Of a stretch of 64,000 bases of DNA, positions 1 to 10,836 are shown piece by piece; within the stretch, counting starts at the first letter, position 1; each line of letters begins with the position of its first letter. The stretch covers positions 4,572,399 through 4,636,398 of the forward strand of contig SSBO01000001.1 of assembly GCA_005281725.1 (NCBI GenBank). The letters run 5' to 3'. The position numbers and the translations under genes are program-made. This stretch comes from Wuchereria bancrofti. Its lineage: Eukaryota > Nematoda > Chromadorea > Rhabditida > Onchocercidae. Under the pieces are notes generated by a model, which saw nothing but the letters and a program-made list of their open reading frames with translations, was not told where the DNA came from and made no database searches.

Positions 1-1108
1 TTTACAGTGAGTTTATGTATAGCTTTCTAATTGCACCAAAGTTTGCTTTGGTTTGTTCATTATATTTTCTCCTTTACTCTATTTGCTCACCAGATTTAAT
101 TGGGCCAGTTATATAAAGAAGCTAAAAATCGTGACCATATTAGATTCTCCTGCAATTAATGGACTTTCTGTTCAAAAACTGATGTTTCATCTACGCCTTT
201 ACACTTCTTGCAATTTCAGTCAATAATTTTATGCATCGATTTCCTCAGCTCATTTGAATATGCAAATGTAAGAACTGAATAACACTGATGTTGGGTAGGA
301 ATATATCTAGAAAATTGAGAACAGAAATTGCAAGTCTTTCTTGTGAGGTTAATCTTCACCTTTAATGGTATATAGTGACGTCACCTATATGAGACAGTGC
401 GATACAACATAATTTTCGAAATGATCAAAAGAAATTACTTTTGATTCACTGTTTTTGTTCTTTTCAAAAAATCCAAGAATCGCTGAGAAAAACTTGTACA
501 GATGTTTGTTAATTGTTCGAATTAAAAAAAGAAAAAGAAAAAAAAAAACAATTTATTAATTCTTACAAATAAATTCTGCAGTGAAATCTAGTTATTAGTC
601 CAGCTAGTCATTCATGCCAAAGAGATATGTCGCATTTTGTTGCCCAACTCTTTGACAAGGTTAGCATAAATTATAATCATTCTCTCTTATCCTATTTCCG
701 CTAGAGACTTATAAAACTGTTAGTAAAACACTGAAACTGAATCTAAATCATAGAAAGTATGAAGATACTGTGCCAAGGACTAAACCAATTTCATGACTAC
801 CTTTATCACTAATAGGTCAATATGGCTTAACACCTAAGCTTGATCTTAACTTTTTTAATAATTTTCTTATCAAAAAAGTAATCGTTGACAATAGACGCTG
901 AAAGGTTTTTCTCGTCCAATTTGAATTATTCATATTTTTCCGAATTTCTATTTTAAGTTTCTTGAACTACCATATATTTTGAACTATCTCCATCAAAAAT
1001 TTTCTCACATTACTGAAACGATATTCCAAAAAGAAATCAATTCACTGATTGTGAAGTTACTATTAAGTGTTATAATAGTAATAGAATTTGGGCATAACTT
1101 AATTTCAG

Positions 1109-2504
1109 AGATTGTTATGCGAAAAGACAAGCAAAGAAGAATGCTAGCAATTTGAACAATGCTTTTGAAACGCCAAATTACGGTACTTGCACACAACAGA
1201 AGCAAAATGAGATGAGCGGAAACTATGAAATTCACAGTACTATGAAGATGAGGGCTCCTGAAGAGAATGGTCCAAATAATTCAAATCAAGGAGAAATAGC
1301 CGTTTTTACGAATTATCAAATGAAGAGAATGTTCCAGTGTGATCCATCACAGCTGCCAGGTGAAGAAGTACCGCCGTTACCACAAACTTCGAATGACTTA
1401 TTCATAATATTTGCTTCGAAATCTCTCATAGATCCCAAATCACAAACTTGTAGTCCACAATCAAAGCATGTTGTCCACCAATCGCTAAAGACAGAACAAA
1501 AAAAGAACTCCCCTCTCTCATATAAAAGTGATGAAACATCTCAAGAAAATAACATTGTTGTAGTACCTCAAAAATACACAAATATGTTGGCGAAAAATGA
1601 GCAAACTGCCAAAGCATCTCCTCTTTTTAACTCAAATTTAAAAACCTATTTTTGTGAGCCAAAATGTGAATTTTTTGAACAGCAGACTAAAGAACTGCCG
1701 ACCTCGACCTGTAATCAGCCAATGGCAGAGGACTCACTGCAACCAACATGCAGTCAAACTGAAACCATTCCTAAACTCATGAATTCAAATTTGAAAGGAC
1801 CAACAACCGATGAACAGTTAGAAGCAGTCTGGAAACAGTCTGAAATAGGAAATGAATCAATATGGTTGCCCAATGCCCAAAAACCAAGAGGCAAACACTA
1901 CAGCTTGACAGGTTCATTTTCTAAATCATCGTTCAATTTAGCGAATTATTATAATGAAGAAGCAATAAATTTGGAATTATATCAGTCAAATCGGAGAACT
2001 AAAAGTCGCACCGAAAATGAAATAAGTGGTTCAAAAACAGTCCCTTTAATGGACCAATTAAGTCATCTTCAAGAACCAGAACGCTCGGGCGGTTTTGCAA
2101 AAGATGAAAACCACATCATTCAAAAATCGCGAACAACCCATCAATTCGATGATTGGTCCAGTGATAGTGATGGAGAGATTGGTGCATATCATAAATTACC
2201 AGAAATCGAGGAAGAGAGAGGGAATGATAGGAGTCCTGAATTTGTTACTGTGAATTGCACGGAAAAAGTTAAAACCTTTATAGGTGACCCTATAATTTCT
2301 CGAAATGGGAAGGATTTTGGACTAAATTTGGATATGCAATCCAAAACTTTTATCTGTACAGAGCAGTTCAAGGTTAGTAGCACTGATATGTCAAGCTATG
2401 AACAATTGCAGAAATCAGCACCACCACTGAATTGGAGTTCTACTTCCAATAGACTTACATCGAAAGAGTTCGCCAGTTTCACACCTACAGATGATCTAAA
2501 GTGA
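1109..2504 (+). CDS. Last exon of an unrecognised Ser/Asn/Glu-rich protein (partial gene)
   Basis: A single open stretch of about 464 codons follows a clean acceptor (TTAATTTCAG ending at 1108) and ends in TGA at 2502-2504. The frame stays open upstream of the first ATG-like codons back to the acceptor (residues ..DCYAKRQAKKN..), so this is an internal-to-terminal exon and not a whole gene. The window starts with TTTACA followed by GTGAGT, a good donor, so the preceding exon may end at base 6, giving an intron of about 1.1 kb. The protein is rich in Ser, Asn, Gln, Lys and Glu, shows no membrane segment, and has an acidic DDWSSDSDGE patch near its middle-to-end. It looks largely disordered. 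I do not recognise a family. AATAAA-like signals lie around 2765-2795. Confidence 0.6.
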
Positions 2505-4158
2505 AAGCGTCATTAAACATTTCATTTTTTTTTTCATGTTTCAATAGAGTTAAATCAAAAATCCATTTTTCAATTTCATATTTCGGAGGTCCAGTGTTTG
2601 TGGTGATCTTACAACTTTATTTCAATAATTTCTAAAACTCTATGCAATTTATAGATTGTCAACTGTGCTCCTTTTATTCCTCTCTGTGAATAACTGACAA
2701 AATGAATCTTCCCACCTCATTATTTTCTAAACGGACAAACAGTAAATCAAATGTTCCATTCTTATAAATAAATAATAGACAAACAAATAAATATAACTTT
2801 GAAGCACATATATACTTCAAGAAGCAATCACACAGTATAAACGTCCGATGCGAGCTCTTTCGTTTTCCGTAAATATTCTTTGTCCTTATTTCGTAACAAC
2901 AAAATGTTGGAATGATAAAACTACGTTAAATTATTTTTATTTTCCAACAAAATACTTATAACTGAGGATTTAATATTTGCTTCTATGTAGACATGTAGGT
3001 GATGAACAAACCAAACCTTTTCTGGACATTTCGGGCCATTTCTTAGATTATCTTATAAAAGTGAACTTTCGTAACTTGCAATTCAAACAATAAATTTGGT
3101 GCTTCCCAAAGAAATCCGTGGGTCACCAGTGAAAACCTTCCAAAGTTGTTTTCTTGTGAATTCCACGATCAATTCTCCAAATCCTAATCTTACGTCACAT
3201 AGACACATAATCAATAAATTCGCTTGTTCTCTTTTCAAAAATGATTTTGAAATTAGAGACGAAATTCTGAAAAAAATGTTTGGAAGTCTGAAAATTATGT
3301 CTAAACTACACCTCATAAAATCTAGGTTTTGAAAACATGGTCAAATTAACATGAAATCAGTTTTTGATTCTACAGCAATATGGATTCTTTGTATTTCAAT
3401 CATTTAATTACTGCCATTAATTTAATTACTATCATTACTGTAATGGACGTTACGGTAAAGAAACAATATGTGATATGTGCTACCAACAAAAACATTTTCA
3501 AATACCTGTGGCTTTATTTTATGGTGAAAAATTAGAGTAAAGTTGGATAAATTGCTCAGTTATAGAAAAAATACACAATAAGGCATAAATTTACACCAAA
3601 TAAATTTAAACTCTCCTAAGGAAATCCAAATGTGCGCAAGAAAATCTATCCAGTTTGTTACTAAATGACCTTAACTTTAACAGATTCAATGTGTTGGATT
3701 TATAAAATTCTTTCATAGCGATTATCTTAACAACTTTCTAGCTGTGATATTAATCGTTCATATTGAAAAAGCTGATAACAATTTTAAGAAAATGTAAGGA
3801 AAACTAGTGGAAAAGGTAAACAAATGATTTCTGCAATATTTTAAGAGCAATATTAAAATACTTAAGATGCAATTAACTATTGCTCTATGAAGTTTGTGAA
3901 GACATGAGTGTAGTTTGCTACAGTTAAATAAAAATTAAGCAACAATTCACGGACGTAAAAACATATAACATATGATAACGCACTAAGGTTTCATTGCCAG
4001 ATAAGAGCAAACTGCTTCTATTATTCAATTTTAAGTCCTCCAAAGTAAGATGAAGTACGACAACATACAAATTCGGTAATCTTTGGAACATTAGTAACTT
4101 TATTTTTTCCTTTCTGTTAGACACAGATGACACAAAGAAAATAACGAAAAAAACTAAC
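2505..4158. other. Non-coding: 3' flank of the upstream gene and intron/flank of DRG1
   Basis: AT-rich sequence. I searched both strands for the continuation of DRG1 (its G1 and G3 GTP-binding motifs) and for other conserved exons and found none. Short open frames here have no family resemblance and no convincing splice sites. Confidence 0.5.
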
Positions 4159-4577
4159 CCACAAATCCAATTCGTGCATCACCCGTTTTAGCAACATCAA
4201 AACCTTCGCCTGAACCACCACTCCCTCCTTTTGGTGTTATCAATTCTCGTCGCAGCTTCGCTATACGTGCTTTTAGCATACCCAAATGACCCATAGTTGC
4301 TTTGTTTTTCTGTGTGCGAGCCATCTAAAACATAATCAAATACTTTGCAAAACTGCTCTCATGACTCTTTTTCAGAGTGATCAGACGTCAGTCATAATTC
4401 TGGAAATATTTCTTACGAATATAAGAATTCATATAAAGAATAATTTAAATTCATACATCAAATCTATTACTCAAGCTTACTGTCGGCGCTTATTTATTCA
4501 AAATGTATTTCATTGTATAGTTTAAAATTTATCATTACCTCGGCCTCGATTTCTGAAATTTTCGCCAAAATCGACAT
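4159..4577 (-). CDS. DRG1: DRG1-type GTPase, first two exons only
   Basis: Exon 1 (4577-4539, 13 codons) encodes [13 protein letters not shown]. Exon 2 (4324-4159) encodes [15 protein letters not shown]..., then a run containing [12 protein letters not shown], a glycine/serine linker, and [16 protein letters not shown]. This is the well conserved N-terminus of DRG1, the translation-associated TRAFAC-class GTPase that works with DFRP1. The exon 2 donor (G|GTTAGT) is intact and breaks just before the expected FPSVGKS P-loop. The P-loop, switch regions and C-terminal TGS domain should lie at lower coordinates but are absent from the window. They are either beyond the left edge, with the plus-strand gene at 1109-2504 inside the intron, or lost or mis-assembled. 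Identification is firm; completeness is unknown. Confidence 0.85.
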
Positions 4578-4600
4578 CCTAACTGTGGATGCTTATTCAC

Positions 4601-4640
4601 TGGATAAAAATGACTGTCTGAAACAGAAAAAAAAGAACAT
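4601..4640 (-). promoter_or_regulatory. Candidate spliced-leader acceptor upstream of DRG1
   Basis: Read on the minus strand, a pyrimidine run (TTCTTTTTTTTCTGTTTCAG, AG at 4619-4618) lies about 40 bases before the DRG1 start codon and about 95 bases after the stop of the preceding minus-strand model. This is the spacing expected of a trans-splice acceptor for a downstream operon gene in nematodes. It is inference from pattern only. Confidence 0.35.
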
Positions 4641-4714
4641 TGTTTAACAGGATGAAATTTGCAGTTAAGAAGCTGTCCTTGAAAACCACATATACATATA
4701 ACCTACAAAATATT

Positions 4715-5793
4715 CTAATCGTTCAAGTTTATCGTTAGCATTTCAAATACCGCTATCTCATCACTTAAATACTTTTCCGAAAATATTTCTCCCAGCCCTT
4801 AAAAATATAAATTATTCAGTTATGAGTAAAATAAGATGTATCCTATTAAAAACAAAGTTCTTTTTTCCTTCATTAAATCACTACTTTGCATGAATATGAA
4901 ACAGTACAAAAAACCCGAAAAATGACTACACCATAATAATAACATACCAAAGAGGAACAATTCAGAGCATGCTGAACGATCTAATTTCATCCCTTATGCC
5001 CAAATGTCAGCGCATACAATAAAGTCATAAGGGAAAAACATGCAAATCATATTTAAGTGAATTACAGTGTTAATTTCATTTTTTCGAAAACTCATATATT
5101 TTCCACTTGTGTAAAACATTCCAAAATGGTTAGAAAACTAGTTCTGGAGAGAAATTTTATACGAACAATAACCATAATAGAAGATTCAAAAGTCATTTTC
5201 CGATCATTAAATTAAAGAAATAATCCAAAAACTGAAAACTCAAAACTAAAAATAAAACGTTATACAATCATGTCAAAAACAGTAAAGTTCCAGTAAAGAT
5301 ATTAAATTTGCTGAATCATATATCCATTTGAGTATTCTATCGAATTTATGTGCATATCCAATCCCAACCGAGCACCAAAGTACAGAAATGAGCTCCTGAA
5401 ATTCGTCTTGGAAGACAAACAGAGAAATGAGTACACAATTCATATGACTTGGAAGAAAGTTAAAGAAATTTGAAACATTTCCAAAGCAAAAGCTGATTTT
5501 TCTAGCAAGCTATATTCTCAAATTTTATCATTTACTAATTAAAATAACAGAAAAAAAAAAACAAGAATTCGCAAAAAACGCTCATTCTCATCGCAGACGC
5601 TATCAGTTTAAACCTAAGTATGATCTACTGATGATGCAAATTCTAAACCATATTATATACCAAGTTCCAAAGCAACTGGAATTAACAAAAAACGTAGAGC
5701 ATCATTTCTAGTTTCTAGTTGAGCTCGTCGACGTTCTTCCACTTGTTGCGCTGCTACATTGGCACCAGCTTCTAGTCCACGTGGTACAAACAT
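4715..5793 (-). CDS. Small unrecognised protein with one hydrophobic segment
   Basis: Exon 1 (5793-5661) encodes 44 residues starting MFVPRGLEAGANVAAQQ, followed by an Arg/Glu-rich helix (VEERRRAQLETRND) and the hydrophobic ALRFLLIPVALEL. The donor is G|GTATAT. A compatible second exon (4797-4715), in the right phase after TTTTTAAG, adds about 26 residues and a TAG stop, for a protein of about 70 residues. The basic helix followed by a short hydrophobic stretch suggests a small single-pass membrane protein, possibly mitochondrial, but I know no matching family. The second exon is the weaker part: other acceptors between 5400 and 4800 could be used. It lies just upstream of DRG1 on the same strand. 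Confidence 0.4.
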
Positions 5794-6618
5794 TTCTGGT
5801 TAGCTTCGTTGTCGAAAAATGAGTATAAAAGCAGGTATGAGTTAAAAGCGTTTCATCCAATGCGTATTATACACTATTGCGTTCTAAAAACTAGGTCCTC
5901 TATCTTTTGGAACTATGGGCACAAACATAAAAATGTAGTCGAAGATCCCATAAATGTAAAAAGTGAAAGTGGTCTTCATTACACCTTTTCTGCCTCAAAA
6001 TTTAGTTCTTTTCTGATTTAACATTACATTACATCCGATGCAAAATAACTGAAGATGGGTTCATCTTCTTTAATGGGAGTATGAACTTCACTAATCCAAA
6101 TCTATAAAATTGTTTGAGATATGTAAATTCCGAGCAATATCAACTAATCAATTTACAGGTAATCCTAATAAAGTAGAATGAATGAATATGACAAGCGATT
6201 ATGCTTCTAGCTTTTACGAAACACAATAATTGTATCATAACTTAATACTGACTTTATTTCTTGTCAATAACAGCTCTGCCAACTTCATTAATCCGTATTA
6301 CTTATGCAAAGATAACTTAATGTTTTGAGATTTATAGTGAAATCCGAAACAAATCCTAATACTTCGAACCATACAATTTCCATAAATGATAACTCTAAAA
6401 AGGGTAACCGCAATTAGTAATGCAGTTAAGGACTCTTAAAAGTTAAGAATTTTTTAAAAACAAACAACATGCTAAGGAATTACTCTTCCCACCTTCACAA
6501 CATCCGATAATCAATGGTGTGAAACATCAAGCAAGATATGACAACAGGTAGTGATGACCTCAATTATTACTGAAGAAAAATGAGTGGACTAAAGCTGTAT
6601 AACTTTATTTATAAACAA

Positions 6619-6737
6619 TCAGAAATATTTTATCTTTTCATCAAATTCTCCAAATTTTCTTTTATCTGTAACAGCGCTTATGCATTTTGAACAGACTTTT
6701 GGATAGATCTCATCACACATATACGTGTAAATATTAC
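6619..6737 (-). other. Orphan terminal exon with CxxC-type cysteines
   Basis: On the minus strand a good acceptor (CTTTCAG, 6744-6738) opens a 39-codon frame ending TGA at 6621-6619, with AATAAA at 6609-6604 only 10 bases further on. The peptide (..IYTYMCDEIYPKVCSKC.. then a Lys/Glu-rich tail) has three cysteines spaced like half a zinc site. The frame needs one base from an upstream exon. It could be an alternative 3' exon of the methyltransferase next door (a phase-compatible donor exists in that gene's last exon) or part of an unidentified gene. Confidence 0.3.
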
Positions 6738-6904
6738 CTGAAAGATAACACGAAACCAAATCCTTATTAATCATCATAAACTAATAATGTGCACCCGAAC
6801 TATAATAAGCAATGAATCATCGAGAACTGATTGAAACGCTCCGAAAATAAGGAAGCCTCTAATTAAAAAAAAATTAATAAGGCGACAAACCACTTTTCTA
6901 CTTT

Positions 6905-9010
6905 TCAATCCTTCAATATTAATTCATGAAATATTGTGGGACATTGAACGCTGCTTGTGAAAGGGAACAGTGACTGATCTTCTATATTTTTAGTGGCAAA
7001 TTTAAAGATACTATTCTCGTAAGTAAAACAGTTCTTTATTGAAAGTCCGTTTTCGCCTGAAAGTCAACTTTTTATCACTGACAACCTATTTGGGTGAATT
7101 AAAACAGAATAACTTTACTGAACGAATACGGAATTTTCTAGGAAATCAATCTAAATTGTTATACCGACTGTGCAATTCGTTATTATCAGATGAAGTTACA
7201 TTATATCATTACAGTCAACTTAACTCTACCTGTACAAGTTACAAATTTGTCCATAGTTTCTTGGTTCCTTATTGTATTTGCTAGCAAACAACACGGACCA
7301 GTCTTGTTTTCTTTTGTAAGTGCAATAAGAAGTTTCTTAATGGCGTGGACAAGTGGTTTTATTGCCAGAATGTCGTAAACAACATCTAAAATGTTAGTTT
7401 CATTTAAATATTATTGAATCTGACAATTGTGAATGTATGCTTAATAAAGGAACGGAAAAAAAAACTTTTTTCAAAACTTTATTTAGCCAGTATGAATTCC
7501 GAACCTGCCGCAAAGATAACATCTGGTACAGTGGGAATGTTTTCCAAATTTATGGCTTCCCACTCAAGAAAAATAACGTTAAATATACCACAATTCTGAA
7601 AAAAAGGATGTTTTCTAAATTTTTAGTATGGATAACCCAACATTTATTTTTACTGGTCAGTATTATTTCAAATCACCAACTGATTTCATTTTAAAGATGC
7701 TGGATGATTTCAGCATCTTGTATTATGTCTCATTTCCTACGAAAGTTTTCATATCTGAACGATATTCAGCACAATAATTACCATTAGAACAAGCGAAGTA
7801 AAGAATGCAATTCAACATACTAATACACTGCTACTATTATTTGAGAACTTTTATTCTCAATATTTTAAGTAACAGACCTTCGGAAAATTTAACCGAATGT
7901 TATCGCGAATTACATTCAATACATCAATATTCCCGTCGGAAAGTGTAATGCTTTCGACAAAACCAGAAGCAGCAAGTGCGATACCAAGCAGTCCACATCC
8001 AGCACCTAGTTCTAAAATATTATTTCCGCTGATATAATCACGACCATGTTTCAACAAATAATTCGCTAGATCACAAGATGCCTGTAAATAAGACACTACG
8101 CAAGTTAGAATCAATTTGGTTTACAACAATTCCCCAATATTTTTATTCCTCGGCCTTTATTTACTCTCTTATCTTTTTTATTTTACTTCTCTTCCCTTCA
8201 GAGTGAATTATTCGTTTTAAAAGTCTACCAAATGCAATTTATTAATGCAGGTTTGAAAGTGAACACAAATACCTGCCAACAAGACAGACCAGTGGTTCCC
8301 TGGGATAAATGAGAGCGGTTCTCTTGCAAAATGATGTACTTTGTGAAAGAATTATCAAAAAAAATTCTATCTACATATAGTGTATTGTCCATCATAGAAT
8401 TCGTCAAGCAACTGTACAACTGCCAGCCAATTTCAGCATGTCGCACTTCAAGCTAAATATGAGGATTTTTCATTCATTTAAAAATTTCGAAACAAATATA
8501 TAAAAAAAGTTATAATAGGATATGAAAATGAAAGATAAAAAAAACAAAAAATAGTATGAAAAAAGTTATAGCAAATGGACTAGAATGTTATATTCTCCTC
8601 ATAAAACTTCTGGATGAGATGCAACATACTTGTTCGATGATGTATTTCAAAGCATTACGATGTGATTTCCGGAAGTGACACCTTCTGACACGAGAAGATA
8701 TCATGCAAAGGATATCGCCAAGAAGTTGCTGCTGGGATAAGTCCTCGCAGAATGAAACTATCTTATTCAGTAGTTTATGGCTGACAGTAGCACAGGCAAA
8801 GTATTCTCTCACAAACTGCGCTATTTCCTAAATTACAACAAAAACAAAAATTAAGTTTATCAATCATTCAAAAACCATTCTACAGTAACATGGACAATGA
8901 AACCATACCTTTCTTGCCAAATGTTCAGAAAGCTCCGGAAGGAAAGGAAGCTCGCAAAGATGACCTTTGTCAAAAGTTACACAGTTATTGGTAAGATGTT
9001 TACCATCCAT
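6905..9010 (-). CDS. EEF2KMT: EEF2KMT/FAM86-type protein-lysine methyltransferase
   Basis: Seven exons: 9010-8909, 8827-8630, 8452-8273, 8081-7878, 7595-7505, 7385-7230 and 7056-6905, all in phase, giving about 360 residues (human about 330). The family trimethylates a lysine of elongation factor 2 using S-adenosylmethionine in the cytosol. The N-terminal helical FAM86 region is in exons 1-3. Exon 3 carries the LSQGTTGLSCWQ signature. Exon 4 carries SAM motif I, ILELGAGCGLLG (about residues 182-193), and the acidic LSDGN. Exons 5 and 6 join to give PDVIFAA-DVVYD, where the usual motif is AADVLY. NTIRNQETM matches the VRNPET stretch, and the last exon has LFPF near the end. All donors are GT. 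It is divergent from the centrin gene, with 484 bases between start codons. Confidence 0.87.
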
Positions 9011-9494
9011 TAAGCATGAGATGGAGGAGCCTCGTCTTTCTTGAACCTATCTGAGACAGAGATTGTGTAATGGATGCATCCTAAAGGACGGGAACGAGCA
9101 GTGATCGTTTTATCACTTTGATGGAACATTTCTGGTCAGATTATCAGCGTAGGGGTGGGGAAGAAAGGATTTCCTGAAATTTGGTCTTCTTTTCTTTATT
9201 CTTTTTTTATGACGGAACTGAAGCAAAACTTGGCGGTTAATTTAGTTCTGTTTCTTAGCATCGATTGATACATAGGTCTCATTTTATTCCATTTTATCGC
9301 ATATCTTTGTACCTCATGTATAAAAGTAAACTGGTTAGTTCTGAATACTTATTTAAAGAGCTAGCAAAGAAAAACTGTTGGTTTTTGTATACATAGTCAG
9401 GTAAAATTTATCAATTTCTGTTGGTCTTCGTCTTTAACAAATTACTTCAGTTTAATTCACAGCTACCAACGGAAACGATTAATCGCTGCTAGTT

Positions 9495-10836
9495 ATGGCT
9501 GATGTTGGTTTGCAATGTACGGAAGCATCTCAGCAAACGATCAGCGAATATTCACGGCGAGAATTGAAGGAGGCATTTTCAAAATGTGATCCGGAAGGCA
9601 CGGGCGTTACATCAATCAAAAATCTCAAGATTAGTTTTTTATTTTGCTAATGCTATGTACAAGTTATATCATTATGGATCTCTTAAAAGGGGATTAGTTC
9701 TGGAAATGAAAGTGTTCCAGTTGGGCTTTAGTAAGATTCGAACTTAATGAAAACAGCTTGTGTGTAGAAAGAAATTGTTTCATTTCAGACTATTCTTCGA
9801 TCACTTGGTTTCGAGCCACGAAATGATGAAATAAGAGTTTTAACAGAAAAAATTGAAGGAAATGGAAAACAACAAAAAGGTACTTTGTGGTTAGGTCAAC
9901 GATATAATGTGTAGTATTTAAATTTAAAAGATATAGTACTTTTTTATCTGCAAGCAAGAGTGGTAAGATATTTCTTGCTATCTTCAATCATTCAGTCTGG
10001 AAGATTGTAATAGTGTGAAGTATCGCAATACCTTACAAAGAATTTTGTAAATTTGCTAAGTTTACGTAAGTTGCTGAATTTGTTTATTTTGTTTCAGATA
10101 AAGTCACATTTAAAGAATTGAGTGATTTGTTGAGCGAAAAGTTAGATGAACGTAATGGGATCAGAGAAATGCATGCTGCTTTTGAGCTGTTTGATTCTGA
10201 TTTCAAAGGATATATCACAGTTGCTGATTTACGAAGAGTTGCTGGAGAACTAGGCGAAACAATAGCAGAAGACCAACTAAAAGTAAGTTAATCAATGCTA
10301 TGATCAAAAAGTCGCTTCAATTTCTTATCTTCTGATAATATTTTAAAACTTCTTTAGTTCTTATTCTCTTTGCAAGTTACAGAAAAAATACTTGTTTGCA
10401 CTTTGAAAAGTGCACTTCATGTAACAATTATGTTGTTTTATAGTAAGCGGTAATTAATGTTGTTCACACTTAACTTTTTATCTATTATTAAAATAATTTA
10501 ATATTCCAGCTGACAGTTAATACTCGATATTATGATAATCTTATGTACCAGTGAATAAGATATTAATGATTATTCCCCATGCTTCTGGGCGATTATTTAG
10601 TGAATGTTAATATCTGGATGTTACTTACATGCTTGAACAATCACATAATAGTAGTTTTTTATAAATATCTGTTATTGGTTGGATTTCTTATTGTTCGTTT
10701 GGTAGGTAAACCACACTATTCCTATGTTTTAATGTATATTTTACAGGAAATGATTTTGGAAGCTGATACCCGTCGTAGTGGTAATGTTTGCGAAGATGAT
10801 TTTTACACTGTAATGAAAAAAACGGCACTCTATTAA
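9495..10836 (+). CDS. Divergent centrin-like EF-hand protein
   Basis: Four exons (9495-9629, 9789-9879, 10098-10282, 10747-10836) encode 166 residues, the usual centrin length (about 170). Four EF-hand positions align with centrin: the RELKEAF start and SLGFEP linker after EF1, then AFELFDSDFKGYIT (EF3), then ILEADTRRSGNV (EF4). Calcium ligands are poor in all four loops. EF1 (DPEGTG) has Asn at position 12, EF2 is an unrecognisable EGNGKQQ stretch, and EF3 and EF4 end in Asp where centrin has Glu. Calcium binding may therefore be weak or lost. Centrins act at centrioles and basal bodies or in mRNA export and DNA repair complexes. The exon 1 donor reads AAG|ATTAGT instead of GTTAGT. The phase and the conserved KxLK-xxxRxLGF register require that junction. 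Confidence 0.75.

Noticed and set aside
6905..9010. EEF2KMT at first looked truncated after the SAM-binding exon.
   Set aside because: Three further short exons (7595-7505, 7385-7230, 7056-6905) complete the enzyme in phase.
9630..9788. U12-type AT-AC intron in the centrin gene.
   Set aside because: The intron ends in CAG, and the U12 donor and branch motifs are absent.
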